NCBI RefSeq assembly: GCF_027921745.1
Contig: NC_079240.1
Coordinates: 1,109,001 to 1,173,000, forward strand
Source of the DNA: Schizosaccharomyces osmophilus
Lineage: Eukaryota > Ascomycota > Schizosaccharomycetes > Schizosaccharomycetales > Schizosaccharomycetaceae
Reading direction: 5' to 3'
Length of the DNA stretch: 64,000 nucleotides
Shown here: piece after piece, positions 35,401 through 48,933 of the stretch
Position numbering within the stretch: position 1 is the stretch's first letter
Layout of the letters: each line of letters starts with the position of its first letter
Notes under the pieces: generated by a model
What the model was told of the DNA's origin: nothing
The model's database searches: none
The model's input: the letters and a program-made list of their open reading frames with translations, nothing else
Translations under genes and position numbers: made by a program

Positions 35401-38400
35401 GCTCGTTCCTAGATTTTTGGATGTATATACATATATGCCATACTTACTAAATTTAGGTAGGTAGGACAGGGTCCATTTATTAAAAAAAACCTAGTACCTA
35501 GTAAATGATAGTAATGATACCATTGTGAGTTTGCAAAAAAAACTAGACGAGTCAACTAGGGACAAGTTTTTGGCATGAGGCAATACGTGAGAGAACTGAG
35601 ATTGTTAAGAAATCTAAACAAAGAGAAGCTCGATGAAAGCAGGACTAAGATTCGTATGCATTCTGTTACAGCTGGTTTATGAAGTTTGACGGTATTAGTA
35701 ACTCCAAGACAAATCTCAGATTTCTTCGATCAAGTTACCAGTGCTACTATTTACCATTTGCTGTTCCTACCTGCTGCTATTGCGACTAGGACTGCAAACA
35801 AAGCCCAAGTGAAGTCGGGCGGTTGCGAATATGATGAATACTTGCATATCTATGTCGCATGTTTTCTGATAATATATTACTAAATGGAAATGAAAAATGA
35901 AAAATAAAAATAATCATTCTTTTCGTACTCAAGCTAATGAAACAGCAATGACCGCATTTATCCCCACCGAAAACTGCAATAATTCAACAAGAGCATACAT
36001 AGCATAGTATGGATGGTAGATACATACATATTCAAGCTATAGTAGCGAAAACGAAATGAACCGAAACAAAAGAAAAGAAAATAAAAATGGACGACACGAT
36101 TTGCATCTTAATTAAATCTATTTCTTTCGGTAGATTGCATCGCATTTCATCATGGAGTTGAGCGAAATGACCATTTAAAAAAAATTGAGCAATCGAACAG
36201 ATTTTTTCTTGGTACAGCCGGCGACTTTATAGACTTTATAAGCGTTCATAAAGTATTTCGTTTTTGTTGGCACTTACGATTTAGCAATTCCAGGCGTTGG
36301 GTGTAAGCAATTTTCATTGAATTTAGACGATAAAACTAGCAGGCTTTAGTGAGGATGAGATTTTGTTAGTATTATTGTTGAGATGTGTGGTTTTGCTTTT
36401 TGCTTTTTGCCTTTTGCCTTTGTTTTTCCAATGTCCTTCTCTCAAAAAGTTACGCATACATATTGCTAATAAAGCTAATGAACTGATACTTACAGCTACC
36501 ACAAGACATAAAACGCTTCGTTGAAAAGCGTCTGCAGTTTGCGGGATAATCGATCATTCTCCCATTGATTTTCGATTCGTTGTTGGAAGAATTCTATAAA
36601 ATAATCCTATGCAATTGCTTTTGCTTTTGCTTTTGCCATTGCCGGAGGGAAGGAATAAGTAAAGAAAAGCTAGCTTTTGATAATCATTTATATTCATAAC
36701 ACTAAACGAGTCTCGTCGTCAAAGAAATTGTTTTTTTGGAGCTAATTATATTAAAAAATGGTTGGTCAAGGCATACACAGACGAACAACACATTGGGTGG
36801 GTTCATTATGGAACCGCTCCAATTGAAAAGCTGCTAATCGGTATGCTGTAACGACTAAAATGAAAAAATAACAGGATGCTCAAATTTACAGATCCATAAA
36901 GGCACGAAAGATGAAACAGTTATAGTAGTTATGTACGTATAACCAACAATAAAAATTACCGTATAGAAAAAACCACAATGAACATTTACCGTTTTTCGTT
37001 GATAAAGCAGATTGTTCTTTGAACACTTTGATGTTCGCGCATCGTCCAAATTATGAGTATGCTTTCATGCTGTACTTCTTTGCATGAACGAGTAATAAGT
37101 TTGCTGTCTACTATTTTGTTTTGAGGGAGGAAGGAAAGCATAATGAATAACGTTGGCAAAATAGTGCATGTCTACCTTTTTTAATTGACAAGCTATTCTA
37201 GCAACTCGCTCGTCTATGTATCTATTGATGTCTATTATAAGATGGTGCATGTAAGTTTTGGGTACTGTGGCACACCTAATCATAATTATTGTTTAATTGT
37301 TCTAGCTAATTGCTTTTGCACGCCTTTAACTCTTAACTCAAACAAATTCAACTTCTAAAGAATAAATTCCTAAAATTGTAAACATGTATAAGCATTTGTA
37401 AATATATGAATGATAAATTCGCAATGAAGCAGACTGCCAAGATAGGAAATACGAAGAGCTGCACTGCTGTTAGATACCATTTGTATTGTTGGAACCAGAT
37501 TTTCCCAGCAGCGTATAGCAATGCTAAAAAGTAAACCATTATGATTTTAGATAATGTGCCTTGCCTATTTATTGATTGACTGACTGACTTACTGACTCTT
37601 TCACTCACTCTTGTGCGCTTGTATGAGCATGTTGCCCACCTTCTCGCGATTGTAATTGCAATGTGATGACTACTAGCATTCACGACCTGACACGTGTGTA
37701 TACAAACAACGGTATTATTTCTTCGTTAAAAGTAAATTTAGAATGTGTATGGTATGATGTGAACAGCATTAACATGTCAAATTCATTCATCAGAGCATAT
37801 ATTGTACACACCTTGCCAGTCAGTACTTACAGGTCGCCAACCTATTTTAAAATGCTGCACTGAGAATAAACTCGATTTCCCAGTTGCTGTCCATAAAAGG
37901 CTTATATTTTCAGCTAATGCATATTCCTGTAAACGGCAAAAGAGGAATGCGTTTTGTCTTGAAAACGTAAAGGCAGCAAACAAAAAACGAGAATTAAATA
38001 CTGCACATTGAGACGTGTCTCTCTATAGTTGTTTGACTCTTGCTATTGTAAACGGGATGGAAGATGCTTCGTTCTCACAAATTTGATAGTTACACTCAAG
38101 AATGGATGTGAAAATAAAAAGTAAAAAAATGATACGAATCAAGTTGACAAGACTTTACTGGTCAAGTCACTGCTGGTTCCCATAACGAAATTAACTTGTT
38201 TAATTCATTACGGTGCTAAAGATATTCCTGGGTCACATTATTTTATGTGAGGTTTTGATCTTGATGATCAGTATTTCTTTATTTCAACCAGATACGATCA
38301 TATACAAAACATGTCGGATGGTTACATTTAGTGAATAGCCAAGGGTATCTTATCCATCCGTTCATGCAATCAATCCAAATTGTTTATTGATATAACTATC

Positions 38401-41400
38401 GTCATGCGAATAGACAACGTTCACTTTCAAAGGTTCTATAGCAATATCTATATACTTTTATTTGCTTCAATTATTCATCCAACGATTTTTTTTACATGTC
38501 CGTTCTCTACTAATGTTACTAAGACAAGGAGAAGAGATAGCCATTGAGACAGAACTAGATGGAACTAACTGCATTGTAGCTTAAAGTCGCCGAAGTGAAC
38601 TAGTAGATTTTCATCGGCCAGCTTAGCTTAATAATGTAAAATAGTTTGAGTGTATTGAGACCCAGCAAAATGAATGATCATGTTTGATTAATTGATTGAT
38701 ACTGATATTGTAAGATGTCTTTCTCTTTTTATAATTTAAGGCATGTATGGGAACAGTCATAGTTGGTTTAAATATTCATTTGTCTTGGATATTACACTCA
38801 CTATTGCTACCAAGCACGTGTGATTGCTAACTACTTTTATTATTTTTTTGATTAAAGCACAGCTTAGCAACTCAGGTAAAAGAATATAGATACAAATTGA
38901 TGGTGCAGTTCTCCGTGAGGTTCAATGAGGTATAATTATGCGGCAGCAAAATTCAAGTATATTTTACTAAGAATTAATTAAGAGGAAACGAATGTGTGTA
39001 ATAGGAATCATCGAATCTTTCCTATATGCTATGCCATAAATAGGTTTCATACAGATCACTTTTCAAACGCATGCTGATTCTAGTACTTGGGTAGCTAGGA
39101 GATAAATAAATAAATCTCAGATCCTATAATTGACAAGGCCTTGACCCAGCTTGAATATGCATAATGGCATTTTCTCCTCATTTATGTTTGATTTTGGGAA
39201 AATCAGATGTAAATGCTCGTACCTCTCCCTTCGGTTTACCAAAAAAGACCTCAATTCTCAAAATCTCCTTGGTTAAATGAATCAAGCTTGAGCGGATTGG
39301 CAAGTTCTTTTAGGTCACTGTTGTCAAAAAATACAAATGATTATTCTTAAAGTGTCAAGGCGTTGGTATAATTATGATAAAAGCATTATCAATATTTCAA
39401 TCTACCAGAATAAGAATAACTAGATAGGTATGAAGACTAAGCTATGCAGGCCTTTCTTTAATGATTGCATGCAACAAACAAAGCGTGTTTGTCAAGCAAA
39501 GCTGAAAACATGTTACAGCAGCTTAAAAGTTACTTCGTGATTTAAAAAAGTCGAGGGACATTATATATCGAAGGATAGGTAAAAAGAAAATCTTTATTGT
39601 CGACGGCTAGGAAGAAAGCATTATAATTATGGCTACGCATGAATGATAGCTTTAATTATTTATTTTAACATTAAAGCAGTGAACTGAGCATCCACTGAAA
39701 GAATAAATTAAAAAACACAACTAGTAAATAAACAGGTGCTACCGTTTTTATATTTCAGCCAAGAATGATGTTCTGTTGGGGGTTTCTTTAGGAAGAGCTG
39801 GTGTCTTGCACTCTGAAGGTATTATGTGAAAGAATATTAGTGTTTTACTGCTATCTCTCCAGGCTGTGTGCCGCAAAAAAGACGTGTATAAAAAGCCAAC
39901 GAAGTAATAGTAAAATTCATTATAGCATTTATTCATTAAGCAGCAATATCGTTTATGTGAAGGGTGCTATCGCTAACGTTTTTGAACTCACATATTCAAG
40001 GCATTTACTTCGGTCGTCCTCTGTGATTATAAAATTTATCTGAGTCTGCTCTACTTGAATAATGGAAAAGCAAAGAAAGGAACATTGGTTTTGAAGTCAA
40101 ATGGCTTTCAGTTATCGTATTATTTACATTACTATGGGCAACGTCTACTTCAGATTTAGTGCGTACTTTGATATGAGCTCGTTTTCATTTAGCATCATTA
40201 ATACTATGCTAGCAAAGAAATAGGAAAAAAAACTTAGTTTAATGCTAGTCAGAATGATTACTCTGCTTCACTGAAGATTATTAAGGTATTTAGAAATAAT
40301 ATATATATATATATATCTTTTTCAAATAACGTTCGTCAGATACTTTCTTAACTTTGCGTTTGTTTACTGAGAGAGCTGTACGATTTGAACACTTGGGTTA
40401 GGCTCGTGAGAGATAGTTCACTTCATGTTAAATAAATGCTGATGTGAAATGAAGTGACTAAAAAAATAAAAGAAATTACAAATAACTAACAAACATAGAC
40501 GCAATACGGATATCACGATCGTTTATTATTTCGTTGTCAGCTTCTTTCTTTTACGTAAAAAACTTTACTGAAAAATAAATTGCAAGCAGGATGGGCTGTA
40601 CGTAACACGTCAAACCCTTTTGTTTTAATTTTCACTGTCTTGGCTGTCTTCACTGTAGCCTTTTACATGCAATTAACTAAAATAACTTTATATGAATAAA
40701 CGTGGTATGTTCCGACACTCAAGTGGTGGTGTGGTACGGTGGGTGGGCTTAGCCCGGTTACTAATATTTCTTGTTCGACGGATGAGATAAAAAACATTGT
40801 TCAACTCATGTACGGAGCAATTGTATGGCTTATTTTGTTTATAGAGAAAGAAAGCACACATAATAGCATAGATTAATCCTAAATGCTTCCTTAGATCATA
40901 AGCTTTTCCATTCATGCGAATTATCCATAGCTATATTTGCTCCAAAATTTGGCTCTATGAAACTTTGGAATTGAATGAATAGATCAAGAGTGTTCTAAAA
41001 GTTTTTTTTTAGCGAGAACATTTATTGATGAAAGTCCAATACCAATAACATCGGGTTCCATTGCGATCCTTTTTAAGATCGGTCCCCAAATATTTGCGAC
41101 AGGGGGAACCCAAAGTTATCTTCATTAGTTATGGTTCATAAAGTTCATATCAATGATTAAAATAAGGAATCGTTACAGGCTATAACGAGTTATTATTACT
41201 GATTTTCTGTTTCACCAAATGTTTTGCTATACTCATGGATTACATTTGTTGAAGTTACAGAAGTTTCAAAAACGAATTTCCTGCCTCCCCTGCACTTCGT
41301 AGTTTTACGCTCAGGAATCCGACAGTCGGCTCGAATGAGTTCGAATCAAGTTTGTTTTCTATTAGGACTTCGTCGTGCAGGACATGATAAATTAAGTTCA

Positions 41401-42128
41401 TTAGCATAGTAATTTCTTTATAATACATATTCGGAAAGCTATGCATTTTCATTTTACACGGATATGTGCATTTATTTATAAATTGCAATTTGTTAAATAC
41501 ATATAATTTAGGTAGTAGAGATGACAAACTCGGCAATCCACTCTGAGGACGGAAATTTCGCAATGAAACTGTTCATCGTTTTGGAATCAGTACTTACTGT
41601 CAGAGTTTTACACAAACGAATCGAAATTGTCTCGTTATTGACCTAAGCTATACGTGTTCATTTCATTGCTAAAAGCCATTATAAAGCACCAGGCATTGTT
41701 ATAAGCGAAGAAAGCAATATAACCTTCAAGATTACGCAAATAGCATTAAACTTTTACTACTGATGCATGATGGTGTCTTGGACCATATTGGCATTTTTTG
41801 CTAAATATTAATAAAATTCCAAATTATTGGATATCAAGTTTTACAATCATACATGATTCTAAACATATATTATAAGGCATACTATATATTCAGATATTTA
41901 AGATCATGCTGGCAACGTTACTTTTAGCAAAGTACATCATTCGGAAGAGCTGATATTCTCTTAATTACAAGGGGTTGGTCAACTTCCAAATGTAACCAGC
42001 CTTTTTGTTCTGTAGGACGACCGGCTTCTGTCATGTACAAACAATAAAATCATTCGAATTGATTTCTGTTTCTGGATCATATAAATAAGCCGCAACCAAG
42101 CAATCATTGCCACATAAAAAAAAATAAA
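32419..42128. other. Central core, single-copy (probable CENP-A domain)
   Basis: 9,710 bp lying between the two inverted arms, with no tRNA, no 5S and no repeat shared with the arms. Frames reach 111 codons (37348-37683, -) and 102 codons (41255-41563, -), but they are of low complexity, overlap other frames and match no family I know. Simple tracts occur at 36396-36422 and 36614-36636 (TTGCTTT types), 37569-37592 (GACT) and 40301-40317 (TA). By position it equals the cnt core of S. pombe centromeres, where CENP-A sits; that role is inferred. Confidence 0.8.
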
Positions 42129-42669
42129 AGCAGACGTACTAAGGCGCAAGAGAAGTATTTTAATGAATTTTACATGAATTCTAGAATTGAACTGAACAGG
42201 TTTTGTTGTACCTATTACTAAGGCCAGCTGGATGGATCGGAATTTCGTCGACTGCTTATACTCACTGATCGCTTTTTGTTGTTTGATTCTGGCTTCATAA
42301 ATAGTTTTTTGTGGATATAATAAGCAAAGCAGGAATACTCGCAACTTTATATGTATAAAAATTTTTTTTTTTTTTTTTTTTTAAAAAAAAAAGCTTTAAA
42401 GTAGAAGTTACTGCTTAGGCCAGTTCTACCAAATTTGAATTGGAGGTTCATTTACGGTAAAAACTAAAAGGTTTTATAGGTATAATACGATAAAAAATAT
42501 ATAGTCATTTAATTTCTTTATTGAGTTTTGTATTGTGAAAAAGATTGCCGTAATGCCACGTTTGAAATGTACATAATTAAACCAAAGTAATTCATTGTTT
42601 CTCAAATTGAGGCAAATACAGAAATTTGGGAAGTGATAGTAAAACTTAAAACGCATAAAACACCACAGA
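42129..42669. other. Innermost right arm segment
   Basis: Mirror of 31878-32418; holds the second T/A run palindrome and no gene. Confidence 0.6.
42358..42392. repeat. T-run / A-run palindrome (right core edge)
   Basis: Mirror of 32155-32189, about 20 T followed by 10 A, with the same overall length. Confidence 0.9.
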
Positions 42670-42741
42670 TCCGTCATGGTCCAGTGGCTAGGATTCATCG
42701 CTCTCACCGATGCGGCGGGGGTTCGATTCCCCCTGACGGAA
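42670..42741 (+). tRNA. tRNA-Glu(CTC)
   Basis: 72 nt, mirror of 31806. Loop CTCTCAC. First tRNA on the right side of the core. Confidence 0.96.
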
Positions 42742-42832
42742 AATCTTGCTTTTTGCAACGTACATTAAATGTAAATTCATCGCTTCTTTTTAAATGGGTC
42801 ATATATTTAATGTATTTTATTACTACAACAAG

Positions 42833-42916
42833 TCCCGGGTAGCTCAATCGGTTTAGAGCGTCTGACTCTTATGAAAGGTCATCAGAAGGTTGCGAGTTCG
42901 AGTCTCGCCTTGGGAG
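42833..42916 (+). tRNA. tRNA-Lys(CTT), intron-containing
   Basis: 84 nt with the 9-nt intron, mirror of 31631. Confidence 0.96.
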
Positions 42917-43464
42917 TTCCTTTTTTTATTTCTATTTCTCAAATCATAGCTTGCAATTGTCACAGGTTGAATCTCACTTGTTATGAGAATAAGTATTCAG
43001 TGGAAAAGATGTATGTAATAACAATTCATTAAATTGTATGTTTGACTTTTAAATTGGATGCTTTTATTCTATTAGAAAAATAGCAATAGCTTCCAGGGAT
43101 TTGATTCACTAAGTAAGTTGTATGAACGATTTATTTAGCTAGATCAGTCAAATCTTCCAATCTGAAGATTTGCCAGGTAATTTGCGCATTTATATAATTT
43201 GTAACAAAGTCTTTGTCTAAACCTATTTCATTTGTCTAAATAGTTTCTTTGTTTATTCATTACATTCATGAATCCTTATTGCCATACGATAATAATATAT
43301 TAAAATATTAGTAATATCGTATATGAGTTGTGACATAGAGTAGTAAATAAAAAGCTGTTCAAGATGATATTTAGGAAAAGCAAAGTGGAGACATTTTTAA
43401 GGCCGTAGATGGATATAAAAAGAAAAGCAAAAAATTTAGAGAGAAAAAAAATGAAAAAATAAAT
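42917..43464. other. Lys-Arg spacer with LTR-like fragment
   Basis: Mirror of 31083-31630. The part at 43362-43427 is close to 8692-8755 beside the outer Arg gene. Confidence 0.6.
43127..43196 (-). mobile_element. LTR-like promoter fragment (right)
   Basis: Mirror of 31351-31420, with the same TATA and hairpin order on the minus strand. Confidence 0.4.
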
Positions 43465-43537
43465 TGACCCCGCCAGGAGTCGAACCTGGAATCTCCTGAT
43501 CCGTAGTCAGGCGCCTTGACCATTGGGCCACGAGGCC
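43465..43537 (-). tRNA. tRNA-Arg(ACG)
   Basis: 73 nt, mirror of 31010. Confidence 0.96.
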
Positions 43538-44017
43538 TTGCTTAAGTAACTACATTTTTCAAATATTTTGTACGGCGTTTAATGTAATTTCGTGTGAAAT
43601 GTTATGGTTACGTTAGCTAACACTTTTCTTCTTTTGTGCTGTCGATTTTTATGTACCAACAGTGTTTTATTTTATTGCGGTTCTTTTTTTTTGGTTTTTT
43701 CTGTTAAAATTTAGAAAGAGTGGTCCCTTTTAAAAATAAAGTTAACTATACTAACTTATTTTTCATGACTGTTTGTTTTCGGTTCGACGGATGTGTTGTT
43801 TGCAGTTGCTACTATTGAATTTAAAGTTCGTTTTTTTATGACAAGATTCATAAACTAATACGCAGAATATTTCGGTTTATTCTTTTTCTTTCGCTTTGTT
43901 GACAAGCATGCATATAAATCGATATCGAATACGTATAAAAAAGTAAGGACGAAGGAAAGAAATTAGTAAAAGCGTGACTTCATAAAATTAAGCCAAAGAC
44001 GTCCGTCTCCAACAAGT
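43538..44017. other. Arg-Ile spacer, inner version
   Basis: Mirror of 30530-31009; no gene. Confidence 0.6.
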
Positions 44018-44091
44018 GGTCGCATGATGTAGTTGGTTATCATGTCGATCTAATAAGTCGAATGTCGCCAGTTCGAGCCTGGCTGTGACCA
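44018..44091 (+). tRNA. tRNA-Ile(AAT)
   Basis: 74 nt, mirror of 30456. Confidence 0.96.
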
Positions 44092-44373
44092 TTAATTTTT
44101 TTATTTTTTTATTTTTTATTTATTTTTTTTAAAATCCATTTCATTTGCTCTTTGATTGAATTATTTGTTGATCTTTTGTTGAAGCAATGTCTTTTTATTG
44201 CATAGTGCCAACATAGTGTAAAACACCCTGTATGATAAACCCAGTGAACGCAATATATAAAATTTATAACAAACAAACCAAAATTGTAACACTGGAACAA
44301 GAGCAAAAAAAAGCAAAATAGTGAAACAATGAAATAACGACAAAACGGAAAAAAAAGAAAAAAAAGAAAAACT

Positions 44374-44447
44374 TGGACAAGCCAGAACTCGAATCTGGGA
44401 CCTCTTCCATGCTAAGGAAGCGTGATAACCATCTACACCACATGCCC
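44374..44447 (-). tRNA. tRNA-Ala(AGC)
   Basis: 74 nt, mirror of 30100. Confidence 0.95.
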
Positions 44448-44754
44448 ATATTGTTCTAATAACTTAATTTTACATTTTTATTCCTTATTTACAAAACTTT
44501 GATTTATGCACAAATAGGGCAAACATGTATGTTGCCCGTAAACAACCGATGATTGCTTTCTCTTTAACCCTTAAGGTATTCACAGTATAGTTCGATTAAC
44601 ACATTCAACAGTTTACATATTCAATTCTGGTACTTGCATAAATATTGTTATCATCATTTATTCATGTAAAATCCCAAAGAGACGAAAAGGAAGTATATAA
44701 ATGGTGCCACACCGTCCGTTTAACGGCAACGATTGTAATAAGTAATTATTTTTG
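44448..44754. other. Ala-Val spacer, nothing recognised
   Basis: Mirror of 29794-30099. Confidence 0.6.
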
Positions 44755-44778
44755 CAAACAATGAAAGCCATCAACGAA

Positions 44779-44861
44779 GGCCGTGTGGTTTAGATGGTTA
44801 TAATTTCTGCTTAACATTCAATGTTCGCAGACGGTCCCAAGTTCGAGTCTTGGCACGGTCA
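44779..44861 (+). tRNA. tRNA-Val(AAC), intron-containing
   Basis: 83 nt including the 9-nt intron, mirror of 29686. Confidence 0.94.
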
Positions 44862-45231
44862 TAGCCTTCACTTTTTTCAACTTTTCTTTTTTTTTAGAAC
44901 CATCCAATGGATGATGAATGTTTATTTTTTTTTCTACATCTATGCTATTATCCTATTCATTGTTGATGGTTTCATTTAGTTTGCTTAGTGTCAGTTTACT
45001 AGCAATTTTTTGTCTCATTTCACCTGATAGCATGCATCATCATCATCTACTTGCACTTAATGAATATGACTCTGAGTGAACAGCCAAATATGAAGAAAGC
45101 CATGTACAAAACAGTATTAGAAACGCAAAATCGAATGGCGTTCTCAAATGCAAGGAAGAACCCAAGTATGAGGAAAAAACGAAAAAACGAAAAAAAAATA
45201 AAAAATAAAAAACCACACAAAAAAAGAATCA

Positions 45232-45302
45232 CTCTCCCTCCGGGATTCGAACCCGGGCTGCCAGCGTGACAGGCTGGTGTACTACCCCTATACTAAGGAA
45301 GA
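45232..45302 (-). tRNA. tRNA-Asp(GTC)
   Basis: 71 nt, mirror of 29245; last tRNA of the right core-side cluster. Confidence 0.96.
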
Positions 45303-45834
45303 ATCATGTGTATACAGGCTATAATTGCGGTTACTATATCCAAATTTATATGTTAGCAAGCTTTCATTCTAATTCACTTAATGCATGATGTATGAGCTAT
45401 AATAAGGCTTTGATGAGATGTCCCTTCCTTTCATGCTTCTAATGATTTCCAATGTACCCAGAAGAAATAGGTCAATCCAAGCCTTGCTTTATTACAGGAA
45501 ATATTCCACGTTTCACATTCGGAACCACTGGATAAGACTGACGAATCTACTGTCTGCTTATGGTTCCAATGTTCAATGTTCAGCGTTCCATCTTCCGTAT
45601 TCTCTTTTAAATATTCACAAAAGGAATATATTATATGTTAACGAGAACGAATAGTACAATAAATTCAATATGTCAAAACAAATCCCAAGTGCACCGAAAT
45701 AGTAGAAATAATCTTAATTTGGAATACAATGCAATGCAATGCAATATATCACTTCATCATTGAATGTGTTTGGGCTTGGGAAGTATTAATTCATTAGACA
45801 CAAAGCCACCGGAGCGATTAACTTTTCATGGCTG

Positions 45835-46005
45835 TAGCAGACTTGTACGAAAGGCGATTAATGGGAACGGAAGATGTCAATCACAGGGAGTTGAAACGAA
45901 GATTGGAAAAAGAATCAATACCATAATTTAGCTTCCTTCTTCCTCGCTTCCTTATGTGAATCGAAATAAGGTAGTTATGTACTGTTGTGAGAAGAACGCT
46001 CGTCT
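45835..46005 (-). repeat. 171-bp dispersed repeat, copy 3
   Basis: Mirror of 28542-28712. Confidence 0.92.
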
Positions 46006-46649
46006 ACGTGCTTCTTACGTCAAATGACTGCTTTATATGGCGTACTAAGCATCGTTAACCTAGTCGAAGGAAACTTTGATAGCAATAGATATAGTTTAGC
46101 ATTAGCAAAACTGTTCTGCAATTTTATTGCTGGCGTACCATTGTTATGAATAGTCTCATTCTTGAGTTCAAAGATTTGCTTGTCTTTCGATAAAATTCTG
46201 TTTACTTCTTTTTTGAGTAACACAGACGCAAACAAAATGCTTGATAAGACTTCATTATTTTGGGATTTGTTCACTAATAACTTCTATATATTTCTTCGTA
46301 ACCAGTTATTGAAGATCCATTTGTTGTAAATGCTTCAATCCCAGGTTAGCAATACATAAGTATCGTGTTTTCTCTAAATGGATTTTGAACAATGAAATTA
46401 GTAGAAGCAGTTTCAAGTTTATCTTAACTAAATCTAACCGCAATGAGAAGCATCATAAAACATTGTGTTAATCGCACTAACAAGGTTTCTTACTATATTG
46501 CTACACAATGCCGTCTATAACGTTCCTGTTGTTGACCTTATTGGCTAATTCGGTTGTATATTTTCATAGAATAACAATTAAATTTAATCTACTTGTTTTT
46601 TAATAGTGTAGCCTTATAAAATACAGTATTACTGAGATCTATGAGGACA

Positions 46650-46802
46650 ATGTCACAGTTAAGTTTTACGGAGTCTCAACGTATGACCGAGCGTAATAAT
46701 TTATAATTTGAATAAGCTATTTTTAGTAAATTTGGAGTCTACCTTACCTTTATACGCAAGTACTCTCAGATCCTGCGACCGGATTAGCTAAATAAAATGA
46801 CA
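46650..46802 (-). mobile_element. LTR-like fragment (right)
   Basis: Mirror of 27745-27897, with one base change seen (27796 in the left copy). Confidence 0.38.
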
Positions 46803-47430
46803 ATAGAATTTATGTAATTGAGCTTTCAATGAGTTTTGACGTTTGATATGACTAGACACTTGCTATGAAAATGTTGGAAAAACGTATGTTACTTGGTGTA
46901 AACTGTAGTGCCACAATGGCTTTTTATAAAAGTACTTTTTTGCAACTATTCTATATTTCAGAAAGGTTATACAAACCGGTCAAGATGGTAACTCATTGAT
47001 TCATACATTCATCTAGTTTCACAATACTCTAGCAAAGGATTGTCACAATATACGTGTTCCTTGTAACACAATACTATTCGACTAAAATCCCTCGAATACT
47101 AACTGCTTCAATCTATTCAATCACTTCGTATCTTTTGGAATTAGACATTATTTAGCACTTGGTAAGATTCCCATGCTAAGGAGAAACAATAACGACATTT
47201 CAACAATGTTTAGCAACGATCGATTAAGATTCAGTATAGTGCAATATCTCACTTAGGCTCAAAACGCCGAAGCATATAGTTTAGCCAGCAAACCAGCGAA
47301 TAGGAGCATAATCTTATAAGCTTTAGACTTTCTAATCTACTCTTCAACAGTAACTTTTTCTTCCTTGGACCGGGAGGTTTTTGGTAGGAACTTTTTTCAT
47401 GCAAAATTATTCCGGAACCTTATATAGAAG

Positions 47431-47436
<6 letters not shown>

Positions 47437-47463
<27 letters not shown>
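47437..47463. repeat. TA dinucleotide repeat (long allele)
   Basis: Mirror of the left TA run, two units longer. Confidence 0.85.
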
Positions 47464-47467
<4 letters not shown>

Positions 47468-48879
47468 TGAAAAGCTTTTTAGCATATATTCAATGCTAAG
47501 ATGTAAGATGGATGACGTGCTCCACCATTATCGAGAGGTTTGGGAGCAGGAATTATAGAGCTTCAGTATGTATACAGAGAAAATACATCGTTCATGATGT
47601 AAATTATCGCTTGAAGCGTTGATGTTCTATGGAGTTATTGTCGGATAGTTGGAAACCTCAACAAAATCTAAAAAGCTTGACTGATGTCAGTCAATTTTAG
47701 CGTATATGAATGGGTTTAAAAACCAGTATCCATCGCTGTAGCTTTGCGCAGATCCACTGTATCGAATTTCATATCAACGAAACGAACTCTTTAGCGTTAA
47801 AGTTTATGACAAATAGAGAATCAACAGGTTTGCATGAGTGAACGAGATTGCGATAACAAGCGCTACGGTTCAGGTTCGTACAGCCATCTTTGAAATCTAT
47901 ATTTAGCCAGTATTTGTATTTGTATTTGTGTTTGTGTTTGAGTAGACAAAATTGACATACCAAACATTGTCACGAACTTCTAGGGGATCGTTGCAAGATT
48001 TTGAGCGATAGGCTAGCCAAGAAACACATGTAACTTTCTTGTATTACGGTTTCAAGATTTTCCATTCATTCATTATACCGTTTTATTAGCAAAAGAATTT
48101 TCAATACTACACAATTATTTTGATCATTCTTCTTCGTCTTTGTCTTTTGAAATCCAAAACTACCGTTGTCAAATCCGTGTCTTCTAACGAATTCGCTTGC
48201 CAATCACTAAATCAAGTAGAAAGTGGGGAAGCTCTGACAATATATATGAAAACGGTAATGGTTGGTTTCAATACTGAATAATCAACTGTATATGAATATA
48301 CGTTGTCTCAAACTGTTATACTTGTCTTGACTATGCAGTTTAAGTAGAATCCAAACCTATCAAAACAATCCAATTACTGAAAGCTGTTCGCTTGTCCATA
48401 GTACATGCATTACAAGCGTCCTCAGGTTGCTTCGCGTACATCCTACCTTAAATTCGTGCACTCTCTAAGCACCCTGTTCCGTGAGACTAATGTTTATCAC
48501 TGCAATTTATTCTGTTTTATTTAAGAATTTTACCTGAGTACTGTAGTATTGTTGTGTTCGTTTAGTTTTCCCTCTATTATGCCGACTATCTAGCGATCGT
48601 ACGAACGAATTCATTTTGTAAACTGTAAAGGGAAGGCCTTTGTATGGTTTGTAATATAACAAGCAGCTCTATGTTTCAGTTTCCTCCTTTCCTATGTAAA
48701 CATTTACGAATTTAAGCAACATTCGTCAATTGCTTAACCGTGTCGTATTATTTCTGACTTCTTTCGTGTGCATATATCATATATCATATACGATACTAGA
48801 TCGAAGAGAAAATCTCTGTTGAAGGATTGCAATTATTCAGTCATATTCAATATTGATGGTATCTAAGAAATTATATCAG

Positions 48880-48933
48880 GCTCTGTCTTTATCTCTGTCT
48901 CTGTCTCTGTCTCTGTCTCTGTCTCTATCTCTA
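48880..48933. repeat. CTGTCT microsatellite
   Basis: Mirror of the GACAGA tract at 25618-25671. Confidence 0.9.

Larger units (their letters stand above)
44018..44447. repeat. Ala-Ile block, copy 3
   Basis: 430 bp in inverted orientation to the left-arm copies; no difference seen. Confidence 0.93.
44755..45763. repeat. Val-Asp tRNA-associated repeat, copy 3 (inner right)
   Basis: Mirror of 28784-29793 and direct copy of the outer left unit 14324-15332. Confidence 0.9.

Noticed and set aside
37348-37683. 111-codon minus-strand frame, the longest in the core
   Set aside because: Simple-sequence content (GACT tract read as Ser-Val-Ser), no motif, overlaps other frames; expected by chance in 9.7 kb.
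41255-41563. 102-codon minus-strand frame near the right end of the core
   Set aside because: No recognisable domain and overlapped by an opposite-strand frame; chance is enough.
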